Shown here: positions 25,830 through 34,829 of the stretch, in pieces | How the letters are laid out: each line of letters begins with the position of its first letter | Numbering within the stretch: the first letter of the stretch is position 1 | Assembly (NCBI GenBank): GCA_041821185.1 | Contig: JBGUBD010000006.1 | Location: 1 to 64,000 of the forward strand | Reading direction: 5' to 3' | From: Phycisphaerales bacterium AB-hyl4 | GTDB taxonomy: Bacteria; Planctomycetota; Phycisphaerae; Phycisphaerales; Phycisphaeraceae | Length of the DNA: 64,000 nt | The notes under the pieces: generated by a model | Databases searched by the model: none | Seen by the model: only the letters and a program-made list of their open reading frames with translations | What the model was told of the DNA's origin: nothing | Program-made: the position numbers and the translations under genes

Positions 25830-27017
25830 ATGCTCAGCGTCAGCAATCTTCTATGCGATCATCAGGCGGGTAATGAGACTTTACGTTACGGGCACACCGG
25901 CGTGCGGTCGGCTGAGTCGGCCGACGGCGTGCCTCGGCCGGTCGTGGTGTGGGCGGTGACGAAGGCGTGCAACCTGCGGTGCGTGCACTGTTATGCCTCG
26001 GCGGATGCGAACGCCGCGCCGGGTGAGTTGACGCATGAGGAAGGTCGGACGCTGCTGGAAGATCTGCGGCAATTCGACGTGCCGGCTGTGTTGTTCAGCG
26101 GTGGCGAGCCGTTGGCTCGGCCTGACGTGTTGGAGTTGATGGCGTATGGACAGTCACTCGGGCTCAACTGCACGCTGTCGACCAACGGCGTGCTCATCGA
26201 CGACGCGATGGCCGACCGGTTGGCCGACCTCGGCCTGCGCTACGTGGGCATCAGCCTCGACGGCATGCGCGTGACCCACGACAAGCTGCGCGGCATGCGC
26301 GGCGCGTTCGACGCCAGCCTCGCGGCCATCGACCGTTGCCGGGCGCGCGGCCTTCGTGTTGGTGTGCGGTTTACGGTGCACGCACTCAACGCCGACCAGC
26401 TCGAGCCGTTATTCAAACTCTGCCGAGCGCACGATGTGCAGCGGTTGTGCATCTATCACCTTGCCTACGCCGGCCGGGGCGGCAAAATGCAGAAGGTGGA
26501 TCTGACGCGCCGGCAGACACGCAAGGTCGTCGATCGCATCTTCGCGCTCACGCGACGTTTCCACCACGAAGGCTGCCCGCTGGAAGTGCTCACCGTGAGC
26601 AACCATGCAGACGCGGCCTATCTGGTCATGCAACTCGAACATGAGAACCCGATCATGGCCGAGCGAGTCCGCCGTCGGCTGGAAGGCACGGGCGGCAACC
26701 GCTCGGGTTGCAACATCGCCTCGATCGATCCGGTGGGGCAGGTTCACTATGACCAGTTCAGTTGGCATTACAACTGCGGCAACGTGCGTGATAAACCGTT
26801 CAGCCGCATCTGGACCGACGCGGACGATGCCCGCCTGGCTGCGCTGCGCGACCGCCGACCGCACCTGCCGGCCCGCTGCCGGGGATGCCGGTTTCTCGAA
26901 CTGTGCAACGGCAACCTCCGCACGCGAGCCGAGGCCGCCACGGGCGACTGGCTGGGCATGGACCCGAACTGCTACCTCGACGACCGCGAAGTGGGCTGCT
27001 TGAGCAAGGCCGTGTGA
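25830..27017 (+). CDS. AhbC/NirJ-like radical SAM heme biosynthesis protein
   Basis: A 395-residue radical SAM/SPASM protein with CNLRCVHCYAS, LFSGGEPLARPD and a C-terminal CRGCRFLELCNGNLRTRAEA. Internal motifs such as YHLAYAGRGG and VSNHADAAYLVM match the AhbC (12,18-didecarboxysiroheme deacetylase) and NirJ (heme d1) group. It would act on siroheme-derived precursors of heme or heme d1. Start 25830 (MLSVSNLLCDH) is used; the longer open frame overlaps the preceding gene. No nirS or other ahb genes are visible in the window. Confidence 0.85.
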   Translation: MLSVSNLLCDHQAGNETLRYGHTGVRSAESADGVPRPVVVWAVTKACNLRCVHCYASADANAAPGELTHEEGRTLLEDLRQFDVPAVLFSGGEPLARPDVLELMAYGQSLGLNCTLSTNGVLIDDAMADRLADLGLRYVGISLDGMRVTHDKLRGMRGAFDASLAAIDRCRARGLRVGVRFTVHALNADQLEPLFKLCRAHDVQRLCIYHLAYAGRGGKMQKVDLTRRQTRKVVDRIFALTRRFHHEGCPLEVLTVSNHADAAYLVMQLEHENPIMAERVRRRLEGTGGNRSGCNIASIDPVGQVHYDQFSWHYNCGNVRDKPFSRIWTDADDARLAALRDRRPHLPARCRGCRFLELCNGNLRTRAEAATGDWLGMDPNCYLDDREVGCLSKAV

Positions 27018-27092
27018 CGCAATGCACCGACGCCCTGGTGGGCTGAACGTCTGCCGATGTTCACCATCGTCAGCTGCCGGCTGACGGTGCAC

Positions 27093-27128
27093 AAAAAAAG
27101 CCCCTCGGCGGCGTGCCGAAGGGCTTTT
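27093..27128. terminator. Bidirectional rho-independent terminator
   Basis: A 14-bp stem with one mismatch (arms 27096-27109 and 27115-27128) flanked by A7 on the left and T4 on the right. It separates the convergent AhbC/NirJ-like gene and the PEP-CTERM gene and can serve both strands. Confidence 0.85.
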
Positions 27129-27212
27129 GGTCGGGCGATATACATCATGCCGGCGAGGGGATAGCAGTCTTCGACGACGCCCGTCGCTACGGGCTGGCGC
27201 TTGTTGACCTGC

Positions 27213-28871
27213 TTAAGATCGCATTGGACGCCTGCGGCCGCTCAACGTCAGCAACCCTCCTACAACCAGCAAGCCCAGCGACGCCGGCTCGGGAATCACC
27301 ACATTCGTCAAGCGAACTTCGCCGTTGTCTGTAAGAAACTGATCGTAGCTGAAACCTTCCGCAGGCAAATCACCCAGCAAGAGGTTCGGCGTACCGCTGA
27401 GTGTGCCTTCATACGTCATGAGGACGAGCGTGTCGCCATCATTCCACGTGCCATCGTGTGTAATGTTGAGGACAAAATCATTCAAGGTCACGTCACCATG
27501 GCGCGTGCCATTGGTGATAATCGTTTCCTCGCCAAGCGTGTTGTTGGTGAAGTCAGTCGCGATCAGTTCGATCAAACCGCTCGCGCCTGAGCCGATCGTG
27601 TAGCTGAGGTTGATGCCACTTTCGCCGACAAACTCACCTGCGACAATCGTTTTGTCATTGATATCGAGCGTTGAGCCTTCACGCACAGCGAAGGTTGCTT
27701 CGGTGCTGAGGTTGTGCGTGAGCACGATGTTGCCGACGTTGTCCGAATCCACACCGACATTGAAATTCGTGGCGGTAATGCCCGTGCGCTCGATATGTAC
27801 CACGCGTGCGGTATTGGGGTTGCCCTGGAAAGTGATGTGCCCACCATCGAGCAGGTTGACGAGATAGCGGGTCCCGTCCTGATACTCGTAATCGTGATTG
27901 CCCGACACATAGTCGTGGTAATCGCCGCCGACCCAGATGTGCGGATCTGCATGGTTCGCATTTGTCGTAAACCGCAGGGTTGATGGACTGTTCGGATTGG
28001 TGGAAGGGTGGATGGTGAACGAATTACGAATCCGAAAGACTTCATCGCTGCTTTGCGAGTGGCCGTAGCGAACACTCATGACCGAACGACTGGAATTCGT
28101 GTCGTCGCCGAGAATGAAATGGCCCAAGCCGTTCCAGGGGAAAAGCGCTGCTGTGGGATTACCGGTGCCCGGCGTGTTTGCATAGTGATAGGTGGAGTTG
28201 ATGTCCCAGTTGCCGGCAACGAATGTCTTACCGCTTTGATCGCCGGACGTTCGCACGGTGACATCCGCACCAATGTTGGTTTGGACAGCAAATTGGCGAT
28301 GATCACGCAGTTCAATCGTCGCAGGCCCATTGCTTGTGGTGAATGAAACAGGGGTGGCGAAAATGCTGGTGCGCGGGCTGCCATCGGGGTTGTTCCCCGT
28401 ATTGATATTCACCCAGTCTGGGAACGCGAGGGTGTGCCCATTGAGATCGACAACGAACTTGCTGGCGTCTCCCGTCTGATTCTGGAAGTACGCGCGATTG
28501 TTAAATGTTCCAGTATCCGAGCCCGCAACCGTCAGATTGCCACCAAGTTGTAGCGTGTTGATGAAATCCACGTCCTGGTGAATCCAATCTAAACGATCGA
28601 TGGTGTAATTACCTTCGGGCGTGATGATCGTGCGGTCGCCGGTAAGCTCATCCGTAACAAACGCGTGATCGCTGGTTCCGGGCGTCGAGGAGCCGCTCCA
28701 GTTGTTGGGGTCATCCCAGTTCACCGTCCCGGAGGTCGGTCCGTCCCAAGTGATGTTTGCCGCGGTTGCAGTCTCCACCGCCAGACCGGACGCCAGGCAC
28801 GCCGCCAACACGCTGTGTGCAGCACGAGCGATCTTCATATTCTTTCGACCCATTTTCATTGGTGTACCCAT
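27213..28871 (-). CDS. Secreted PEP-CTERM-anchored beta-rich protein
   Basis: The 552-residue protein has an N-terminal signal (about residues 8-38, ending TATAA) and a C-terminal sorting tag PEPASLGLLVVGGLLTLSGRRRP, the PEP-CTERM signal recognised by an exosortase. The body is beta-strand-rich and Asn/Gly/Thr-rich, with GTVNWDDPNNWSG near the start, typical of autotransporter-like or polysaccharide-matrix proteins. Start 28871 is fixed by AAAGGAGG seven nucleotides upstream. It is divergent from the GntR/LacI regulator; a 79-nt element shared with a prepilin gene lies in its promoter. Confidence 0.9.
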   Translation of the reverse strand: MGTPMKMGRKNMKIARAAHSVLAACLASGLAVETATAANITWDGPTSGTVNWDDPNNWSGSSTPGTSDHAFVTDELTGDRTIITPEGNYTIDRLDWIHQDVDFINTLQLGGNLTVAGSDTGTFNNRAYFQNQTGDASKFVVDLNGHTLAFPDWVNINTGNNPDGSPRTSIFATPVSFTTSNGPATIELRDHRQFAVQTNIGADVTVRTSGDQSGKTFVAGNWDINSTYHYANTPGTGNPTAALFPWNGLGHFILGDDTNSSRSVMSVRYGHSQSSDEVFRIRNSFTIHPSTNPNSPSTLRFTTNANHADPHIWVGGDYHDYVSGNHDYEYQDGTRYLVNLLDGGHITFQGNPNTARVVHIERTGITATNFNVGVDSDNVGNIVLTHNLSTEATFAVREGSTLDINDKTIVAGEFVGESGINLSYTIGSGASGLIELIATDFTNNTLGEETIITNGTRHGDVTLNDFVLNITHDGTWNDGDTLVLMTYEGTLSGTPNLLLGDLPAEGFSYDQFLTDNGEVRLTNVVIPEPASLGLLVVGGLLTLSGRRRPMRS

Positions 28872-28954
28872 ATCGAATCCTCCTTTGTGCTTATGCAATC
28901 TTCTTGAAATGATTCACTTTGAGCCTTGTGCCCCGTCTTATTAAATGGAGCGAA

Positions 28955-29033
28955 GTTAAGCATACTGATCACAGCATTGGGTTCCAATGCTTTAATCGCC
29001 AATCTATTTGCTTATTCCGATTATCGAAACGAT
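28955..29033 (-). promoter_or_regulatory. 79-nt upstream element, copy B (PEP-CTERM gene)
   Basis: Read on the minus strand toward the PEP-CTERM gene, this segment aligns without gaps to 37452-37530 at about 52 of 79 positions by hand count. The core GCAAATAG-N-TTGGCG-N-TTAAA-N-CATTG is nearly identical, and both end in GATCANTATG. A 19-bp palindrome AGCATTGG-N3-CCAATGCT (28973-28991) is embedded in this copy. Candidate binding site for the adjacent GntR/LacI regulator or an AraC regulator. Confidence 0.55.
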
Positions 29034-29069
29034 CGCTCATATCTCAGCGTGCTTTTAAGAGAACGCATG

Positions 29070-29106
29070 GCGGCTTGCCGCTGCATCAGACGCAGCGGCA
29101 AGCCGC
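29070..29106. repeat. Perfect 15-bp inverted repeat
   Basis: The arms GCGGCTTGCCGCTGC (29070-29084) and GCAGCGGCAAGCCGC (29092-29106) enclose 7 nt. It is much more GC-rich than the surrounding AT-rich intergenic DNA and resembles the GGCAAGCC-type units near 15555. Possibly a REP-like element inserted in the divergent promoter region. Confidence 0.75.
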
Positions 29107-29246
29107 TGATCAAGGTCGGCGGTGCGTGGCGTCGTTGCGTTCGGTTCATGCAGGGACGGATAATTCGCTTGATTTCATTGACAGCGATCTGTGATAATTG
29201 TAGTATTTATTCGAAACCTGTATGTATAACAAAAGTATTACATTAA

Positions 29247-30380
29247 ATGGCTAAGCGATCCGCCCTCGAAATTGAAATCCGTCGTGACCTGACCCGGGGG
29301 CGTTATGGGCAGGTGGGCGATCCGTTCGTCAGTATCCGAGAAATGGCCCGTCAGAAGGACGTGTCTTTAAAGACGTCGTTTCTGCTTTACGAGACGCTCA
29401 AGGCGGAAGGCTGGATTGCCCGCGAGGGCCGCGGCTTTGTGATCCAACGGATTGTTCCCCTAAAAAGTAATACAAAAAAGCCGTTGTTGCTTGGTTGTGT
29501 CGTCCCGTCGCTGGACAACGCCTACTTTGCACGGCTGGTGGATCATCTGGAGGAAGCGGCCAGCCGATTCGGGGCCAACCTGCTGGTGGCTACCAGCCAT
29601 TACGACTTTGCGCGGGAGCAGCAGCGTCTCACCAGTCTGGTTCAGCATGGCGTGAACGGGCTATTGATTTGTCCTCGCGCGCAGGCAGTGGATGAAGCCT
29701 GGTATCAGGCACTGAAAGTGCCTTGTGTCATGATCGGCCGTCGACTCCAGCAATGGGAGGTGGACACGATCATGGTTAACAATCAGCCGGCGGCCCAGGC
29801 GGTGGCTGGCCATCTGATCGAGCAGGGGGCCACGCGCTTCGCCTACATCGGTCAGCAGGGTATTGAGTCGGATGAACGTCTGCTCGGCTTCCGGGCTGGA
29901 CTTCTGGCTGACGATCTGCTTCTCGAGCCTCAGGACATGATCCAGGTGGATCACACCGATCATGAAGCTTGTGAAGAAATGGTTGGTGAGTTGCTGTCCC
30001 GCCGTAAACGCGGTCGCCTTGGCGTATTTTGCTATCACGATCTGTTGGCGACGCGGGTGTTGAATCTCTGCCATCAACGCAAGATCTCCGTGCCCGATCA
30101 GGTGTTGATCGCTGGCTTCGACAATCTGCCGATCGCACGGGAAACGTTCCCGTCGCTGACGACGGTTCGCTATCCCATTCGGGCGATGGCGCAGATGGCG
30201 GTGGAAGCCCTGCACGCAAAAATCCAGTTTCCTGGTCAGACATCAAAAATTCTTCGATATCTGGAAGCGGAACTGATCGTCCGCGGTAGCACTGCTGCTG
30301 GCCTTGAGCCTCAAGAGGCCGGAGATGCGGGGGGCCCGCACTCGTTTCTGGAAGCTCCGTTTCACGTTGCAAGGAACTAG
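29247..30380 (+). CDS. GntR/LacI hybrid transcriptional regulator
   Basis: A 377-residue regulator with a GntR-type winged helix (residues about 1-70, VSIREMARQKDVSLKTSFLLYETLKAEGWI) and a LacI/PBP1-type sugar-binding domain (about 78-345), including LLGCVVPSLDNAYFARLVDHLE and the late IAGFDNLPIARETFPSLTTVRYP. Such hybrids sense sugars. It heads the carbohydrate gene cluster and is divergent from the PEP-CTERM gene. The ribosome site is weak; the AT-rich leader holds no clear SD. Confidence 0.9.
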   Translation: MAKRSALEIEIRRDLTRGRYGQVGDPFVSIREMARQKDVSLKTSFLLYETLKAEGWIAREGRGFVIQRIVPLKSNTKKPLLLGCVVPSLDNAYFARLVDHLEEAASRFGANLLVATSHYDFAREQQRLTSLVQHGVNGLLICPRAQAVDEAWYQALKVPCVMIGRRLQQWEVDTIMVNNQPAAQAVAGHLIEQGATRFAYIGQQGIESDERLLGFRAGLLADDLLLEPQDMIQVDHTDHEACEEMVGELLSRRKRGRLGVFCYHDLLATRVLNLCHQRKISVPDQVLIAGFDNLPIARETFPSLTTVRYPIRAMAQMAVEALHAKIQFPGQTSKILRYLEAELIVRGSTAAGLEPQEAGDAGGPHSFLEAPFHVARN

Positions 30381-30405
30381 CCTCGCGGTCCTTGCGAAGG
30401 CATGG

Positions 30406-31365
30406 ATGAACATCATGTATGTAAAACGCCCCTGCTTCCTGTCCGCCAACATGACGGCCGTTGCGCTCTTGATCGCGATGTTGTGCTCAATAGTTCACGC
30501 TCAAGTTCTTGTCGCCTCGGAAGCCGCGGCCGCGCCGTCGTCGACGGGCCGAGCATGGCTTACCGAGTCGTACCTTCATGTGGCGATCGGTGAGTACGAG
30601 GCCCGTTTCGCGAAGGCGTCAGCGTGGACGTTGGCCGCTGTGAGCTATCGCGGCGAGGAGCTGCTCAACGAAACCGGCGCGTATCAGAGTGTGCTCAATG
30701 TCGAGGTGGAGAAAACCGGCGACGAGCGGCCTGACCCTTGGATCGGCACGGGACACGGGAAGGAGGTCGTTGTTTCTCTGTCGCTCGAAGTAGATGGGGA
30801 GCCGTATGCTCTGAGCGAACATGAGACAGGCCCATGGGAACGCAGTGGTCGCAGCTTCACGTTAGTCAAGGAATCAGACCTGGGCCCATACCGCCATACT
30901 GCACGCGTCGAATTGAATGAGAACGGGCTAAGTGAAGACATGCACTTTGAATTCCAAGGCCCGGAGATGTCAATCAACTTCATGTACGTCTTCATGCACT
31001 GCTTCGGCAAGCAACTCGAACAGTGGTACGTCGAACGAGCGGACGGCCAGCGGCAGCATGGTACGTTTCTTTCCGACAACAGCTTCTCACTGCGTCGAGA
31101 TATCCGCTGGGCGGCGATGTATGCGCCGGAGCTGAAAATGGGTGTGGTCTATGCCTACCCCGAAGCGTACGCCGGGGATCCGCCGGACCGCAATTTCTTT
31201 TGGAATCGTCCGCATCACAGCAAACTTTATTTGCGCGTGATGCCGCCGCAGGGAGAAGGCGTGAGCTTCAGTTATCGCGTTCGACTGAGCGGATTCGAAG
31301 CATCCAATGATGACTGGAACGCAGTGGCCGAGCGTCTGGCGGCCGAACTTGCCGAGAAAAAATGA
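30406..31365 (+). CDS. Secreted protein of unknown function in the sugar cluster
   Basis: A 319-residue protein with a hydrophobic signal segment (about residues 15-35, TAVALLIAMLCSIVHAQ). The mature part is beta-rich with many aromatic residues and charged turns. Its start lies just after the regulator stop codon. It lacks catalytic motifs I recognise. Possible role: a sugar-binding or glycan-processing accessory exported for the neighbouring TIM-barrel enzymes. The fold could be a beta-sandwich as in lyases or mutarotases, which is inference. Confidence 0.7.
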   Translation: MNIMYVKRPCFLSANMTAVALLIAMLCSIVHAQVLVASEAAAAPSSTGRAWLTESYLHVAIGEYEARFAKASAWTLAAVSYRGEELLNETGAYQSVLNVEVEKTGDERPDPWIGTGHGKEVVVSLSLEVDGEPYALSEHETGPWERSGRSFTLVKESDLGPYRHTARVELNENGLSEDMHFEFQGPEMSINFMYVFMHCFGKQLEQWYVERADGQRQHGTFLSDNSFSLRRDIRWAAMYAPELKMGVVYAYPEAYAGDPPDRNFFWNRPHHSKLYLRVMPPQGEGVSFSYRVRLSGFEASNDDWNAVAERLAAELAEKK

Positions 31366-31467
31366 TCGCGCTGAAGTCCAAACCCTGAAGCAGAGCGGTG
31401 TGTGACTGAGTTTCAGTTTTAACCCGCGACTGAGTGAACCTCGTACCCTCGCACGGAGTCGTTTGAA

Positions 31468-32505
31468 ATGCCGGTGACACAGACATCGATCAGCTACTAT
31501 GGCCTGAATTATGTAGAACATGCCGAGCAGGATTTCACTGAAATGCTTGAGCACGGCTGCACCACCGTCATCCTGGCGGTGACAGAATTCGACTTTGATT
31601 TCTGGCGACCCAATATCTCTCGCATCGTTGATAAAGCCCATGAAATGGGGCTGCGCGTTTTGATCGACCCATGGGGGATCGGAAAATACTTCGGCGGCGA
31701 GCAGGTCAGCCTGTTTCTGCAGAACAACATTGAGAACCGACAGGTCTCGGCGTTGACCGGTGAGAAACTCATTGCGGCCTGCTTTAATACGCCTTCGTTC
31801 CGTGATTACTTCCAGCGATTCTGCCTGACACTGGCAGGTGAGACCAATGCGGACGGCTTCTTCTGGGATGAACCGCACTACGCTTTGCCGAAATCGTTTG
31901 CGTCGATCACCGGCGGAACCGGCGAAGATTGGGCTTGCCGATGCTCGGTCTGCCAGCAGAAGTTCCACGCCTACTACGGCTATGAAATGCCGCGATTGAT
32001 GACCGATGACGTCAAGCAATTCCGTTGGCGCGAGGCCCTTTTCATTCTGGAAGACACTTCCCGGAAGATCAAGGAACTCAAGCCTGAAATGGAAATCACC
32101 TGCTGCGTCCATGCAACACTCAATTCCTATTACGTCACGGAACAGCGCGGCTATGACAACTGGGATATGGTCGCCGCCAGCCCCTATTTCGACGTGTTCT
32201 CCACCACGATCATCAGTTGGGAACTGCCCGACCATTTCTTCGAGCACATCACGCGACGCACGGTGGAAATCGCTCAGAAGTACGGCAAGGCTTCCGAACG
32301 CTGGCTGATGGGGTATTACAAGCAGCCTGCCGACTTTGACCAGATCGATCGCGTGGTTGACTTGTACGAATCGCTCGGCGTGGACCGCCTGTCCGCCTGG
32401 ACCTACCGCGGCGGCCACGGCACGGTGCTCGCTGCGCCGGATGCCCTGAAGCTATGGCGACGCATCGGTGACAATTACCAGCGGGTTCTTCGCAAGAAAG
32501 GATGA
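31468..32505 (+). CDS. Putative glycoside-hydrolase-like TIM-barrel protein
   Basis: The 345-residue protein lacks a signal peptide. The alternating strand/helix pattern (TTVILAVTEFDFDFW, MGLRVLIDPWGI, DGFFWDEPHYALP, DVFSTTIISWELPD, DRLSAWTYRGG) suits a TIM barrel, with DGFFWDEPHY carrying acidic residues at the place of a catalytic or binding site. A CRCSVC pair may bind metal. The stop codon overlaps the next gene by 4 nt. Family not recognised; GH-like by fold pattern only. Confidence 0.65.
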   Translation: MPVTQTSISYYGLNYVEHAEQDFTEMLEHGCTTVILAVTEFDFDFWRPNISRIVDKAHEMGLRVLIDPWGIGKYFGGEQVSLFLQNNIENRQVSALTGEKLIAACFNTPSFRDYFQRFCLTLAGETNADGFFWDEPHYALPKSFASITGGTGEDWACRCSVCQQKFHAYYGYEMPRLMTDDVKQFRWREALFILEDTSRKIKELKPEMEITCCVHATLNSYYVTEQRGYDNWDMVAASPYFDVFSTTIISWELPDHFFEHITRRTVEIAQKYGKASERWLMGYYKQPADFDQIDRVVDLYESLGVDRLSAWTYRGGHGTVLAAPDALKLWRRIGDNYQRVLRKKG

Positions 32506-34829
32506 GCGGCATGCTGAAGATCTTCATCCCGTCCGAAACCGGAATCTGCCGTATCGCCGCAGATGCGTTTTCGTCGCTCTGGTTTCAGGTGACAGGGCAG
32601 CGCCTTGCCGTGACCACCGAACCCGACTCGCAGGGTGATCTGATTGTCCTGGGTTCGGACGCCGTGAATGCATATGCATTCGAAAAAATCATTGACAACA
32701 CCATTCGTGACTTCTCGATCACGACGGATGCCGATGATTACGAAATCGTGTCCGCGACGGATAACGGGAGAAAGCTCCTGTTCCTCGCTGGCGGACGTCC
32801 GCGTGCACTGCTGTATGCGGTTTACCGCTTCTTTGAGCTTCGGGCGGATTGTCGATACTTCTGGGATGGCGATATTGTTCCCAAGCGGGAGCATATCGAC
32901 ATATCCGATTTGCATATCCACGAAAAACCACGGTTCGAATATCGCGGGTTGCGATACTTCGCTCACCGGGGCTTGAACCGTTTCCAGGCAGAGCACTGGA
33001 GTTTCGACGAGTGGAAGCAGGAAATTGACTGGATTATCAAAAAGCGCATGAACCTTTTCATGTTGCGCATTGGGTTCGACGACCTGTTCCAGAAGGCGTT
33101 TCCAGATATTGTCAGCGATCCGGGATATGAAGTGCCCGAGTCCATCGAGCGTTCTTATAACGATCGCGATCTTTTCTGGAGCATGGAAATACGCAGCGAG
33201 TTGCGTCGAAAGATTCTTGCTTATGCGCGTGAGCGCGATCTGATTCATCCGGAAGACACCGGGACGATGACGCATTGGTACAGCCGAACACCGAAGGATT
33301 ACCTGGAGAAGGTAAAGCCGGACTTCCTGCCGCAGACCACGTCCAGCTATAGTGAAGACACCGGCCTGGTCTGGGACATTCGGCAGGACAGACATCTCGA
33401 TGCGTACTTTCAATTGACGGAAGCGCATATCCGTGAATACGGATCGCCGGAGATGTTTCATACCATCGGGCTGGCTGAACGTCTTTGTTACGCTGACCGC
33501 AAGTCAAACCAGCAGCTCAAGCGATACGCCTACCGAAGGATCATCAGCAATCTGCGAAGCAAGTATCCCAATGCGCCATTGCTCGTTGCGAGTTGGGATT
33601 TCCCGATGCGGTGGACGTCGCCTGAAGTGCGTGAATTGCTGGCAGAGCTGAATCCGCTGAACACGCTGTTGTTTGATTACACCTCTGACAGCGGCGATGA
33701 GGAGAACACGTTTCAGGATTGGGGCGTGGTCGGAAAGTTTCCGTGGATATTCGGGATATTCCATGCCTACGCGCCCAATACGGAATTGCGAGGGAACTAT
33801 GACGCCCTTGAGCGTCGGCTGCCGATTGCTGCTGACGATCCGATGTGCAAGGGGATGGTTCTATGGCCGGAGTGTTCGCACAGCGACACGCTGATGCTGG
33901 AGTATCTGGCTGCGAACGCGTGGGATCCGAGTGCGGACAACATCACGATCCGCTCTTTCCTCGAATCGTTCTGCAGCAGCCGATATCCAACGCAGGGCGC
34001 AGAGATGGCGAGCCTTTGGCGGGCCATGCTTCCGATCATCAGTATCCGCTACTGGAGTCATCAGTTCTCCGAGGTGTTTTTCGCACCGCTGGATCAACTG
34101 TTCAAACGCGGCGAAACCCTCGTCGATCATGCGGATGCGTTCATTGAATCGCATCGAGAGCCGATTCGGGCTGTTCCGGAGATTTTCCGGGCGCTGGCGG
34201 CGATGCCTTTCGAAGACGCGCATGCGTTTGTTCAGCGTGACATGATCGACATGGCAAGAACGGCGGCGACGCGGGTGTTGAGCTTCGGCTACTTCCGTGT
34301 GGTGCGCGAGCTTCACGGATGGTCCGATGGCGAGGGCAACCGCGATCACATTCTCGCGATGATGGCAGCCAACCGAACCATGGTCTCGCTGCTGGGCGAC
34401 CTGCTGGCTGCGGACAACACATACTCGCTTTACGCTTCATTGCAGGATCTTGGCGAGAAGTATCCGTGCAACCCAAAATTTGAAAAGACGCTGAAGGGGA
34501 ACGTCGAGAACAACTATTGCCGGACTTATGTCACCGAGTTGTTCAAGGCGGTCTATCTGCCGGAGCATGACGTGGCAACGCAGAAGATTCAGGAGCATCT
34601 CGACGCGGGCCATCGTCCATGGCCGACGTATTCCGAAGCGGAAATCATCGAATGGCAGAAGCGCGTCGCGGATTCGTTTTATGAGCGCCCCCTGAAAGAT
34701 ATGGCCCCCGATCAGCAGAAGGCGGTTGAAGGCCTTTCAAAGTGTCTGAATGCAATGGCGGATGGAACTGAGGCGATTATCGATATCGCAAACCGCGTGA
34801 AGGAGGTGACTCATGGCAACATTGAATGA
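32502..34829 (+). CDS. Large glycosidase-like protein (GH89/GH115/GH20-type architecture)
   Basis: The 775-residue protein has an N-terminal alpha/beta domain (about 1-130) of the type found before GH20, GH67, GH89 and GH115 barrels, with FLAGGRPRALLYAVYRFFE. A barrel follows from about residue 145 (FEYRGLRYFAHRG, WKQEIDWIIKKRMNLFMLRIG) and then a helical C-terminal domain. EIDWIIKKRMN resembles GH89/GH115. No signal peptide, so the substrate would be an imported oligosaccharide. Exact family and activity remain open. It is coupled to both neighbours by overlaps. Confidence 0.6.
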   Translation: MSGMLKIFIPSETGICRIAADAFSSLWFQVTGQRLAVTTEPDSQGDLIVLGSDAVNAYAFEKIIDNTIRDFSITTDADDYEIVSATDNGRKLLFLAGGRPRALLYAVYRFFELRADCRYFWDGDIVPKREHIDISDLHIHEKPRFEYRGLRYFAHRGLNRFQAEHWSFDEWKQEIDWIIKKRMNLFMLRIGFDDLFQKAFPDIVSDPGYEVPESIERSYNDRDLFWSMEIRSELRRKILAYARERDLIHPEDTGTMTHWYSRTPKDYLEKVKPDFLPQTTSSYSEDTGLVWDIRQDRHLDAYFQLTEAHIREYGSPEMFHTIGLAERLCYADRKSNQQLKRYAYRRIISNLRSKYPNAPLLVASWDFPMRWTSPEVRELLAELNPLNTLLFDYTSDSGDEENTFQDWGVVGKFPWIFGIFHAYAPNTELRGNYDALERRLPIAADDPMCKGMVLWPECSHSDTLMLEYLAANAWDPSADNITIRSFLESFCSSRYPTQGAEMASLWRAMLPIISIRYWSHQFSEVFFAPLDQLFKRGETLVDHADAFIESHREPIRAVPEIFRALAAMPFEDAHAFVQRDMIDMARTAATRVLSFGYFRVVRELHGWSDGEGNRDHILAMMAANRTMVSLLGDLLAADNTYSLYASLQDLGEKYPCNPKFEKTLKGNVENNYCRTYVTELFKAVYLPEHDVATQKIQEHLDAGHRPWPTYSEAEIIEWQKRVADSFYERPLKDMAPDQQKAVEGLSKCLNAMADGTEAIIDIANRVKEVTHGNIE

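Noticed and set aside
27213..28871. PEP-CTERM protein as a full autotransporter
   Set aside because: It has no C-terminal beta-barrel and ends in a clear PEP-CTERM tag.
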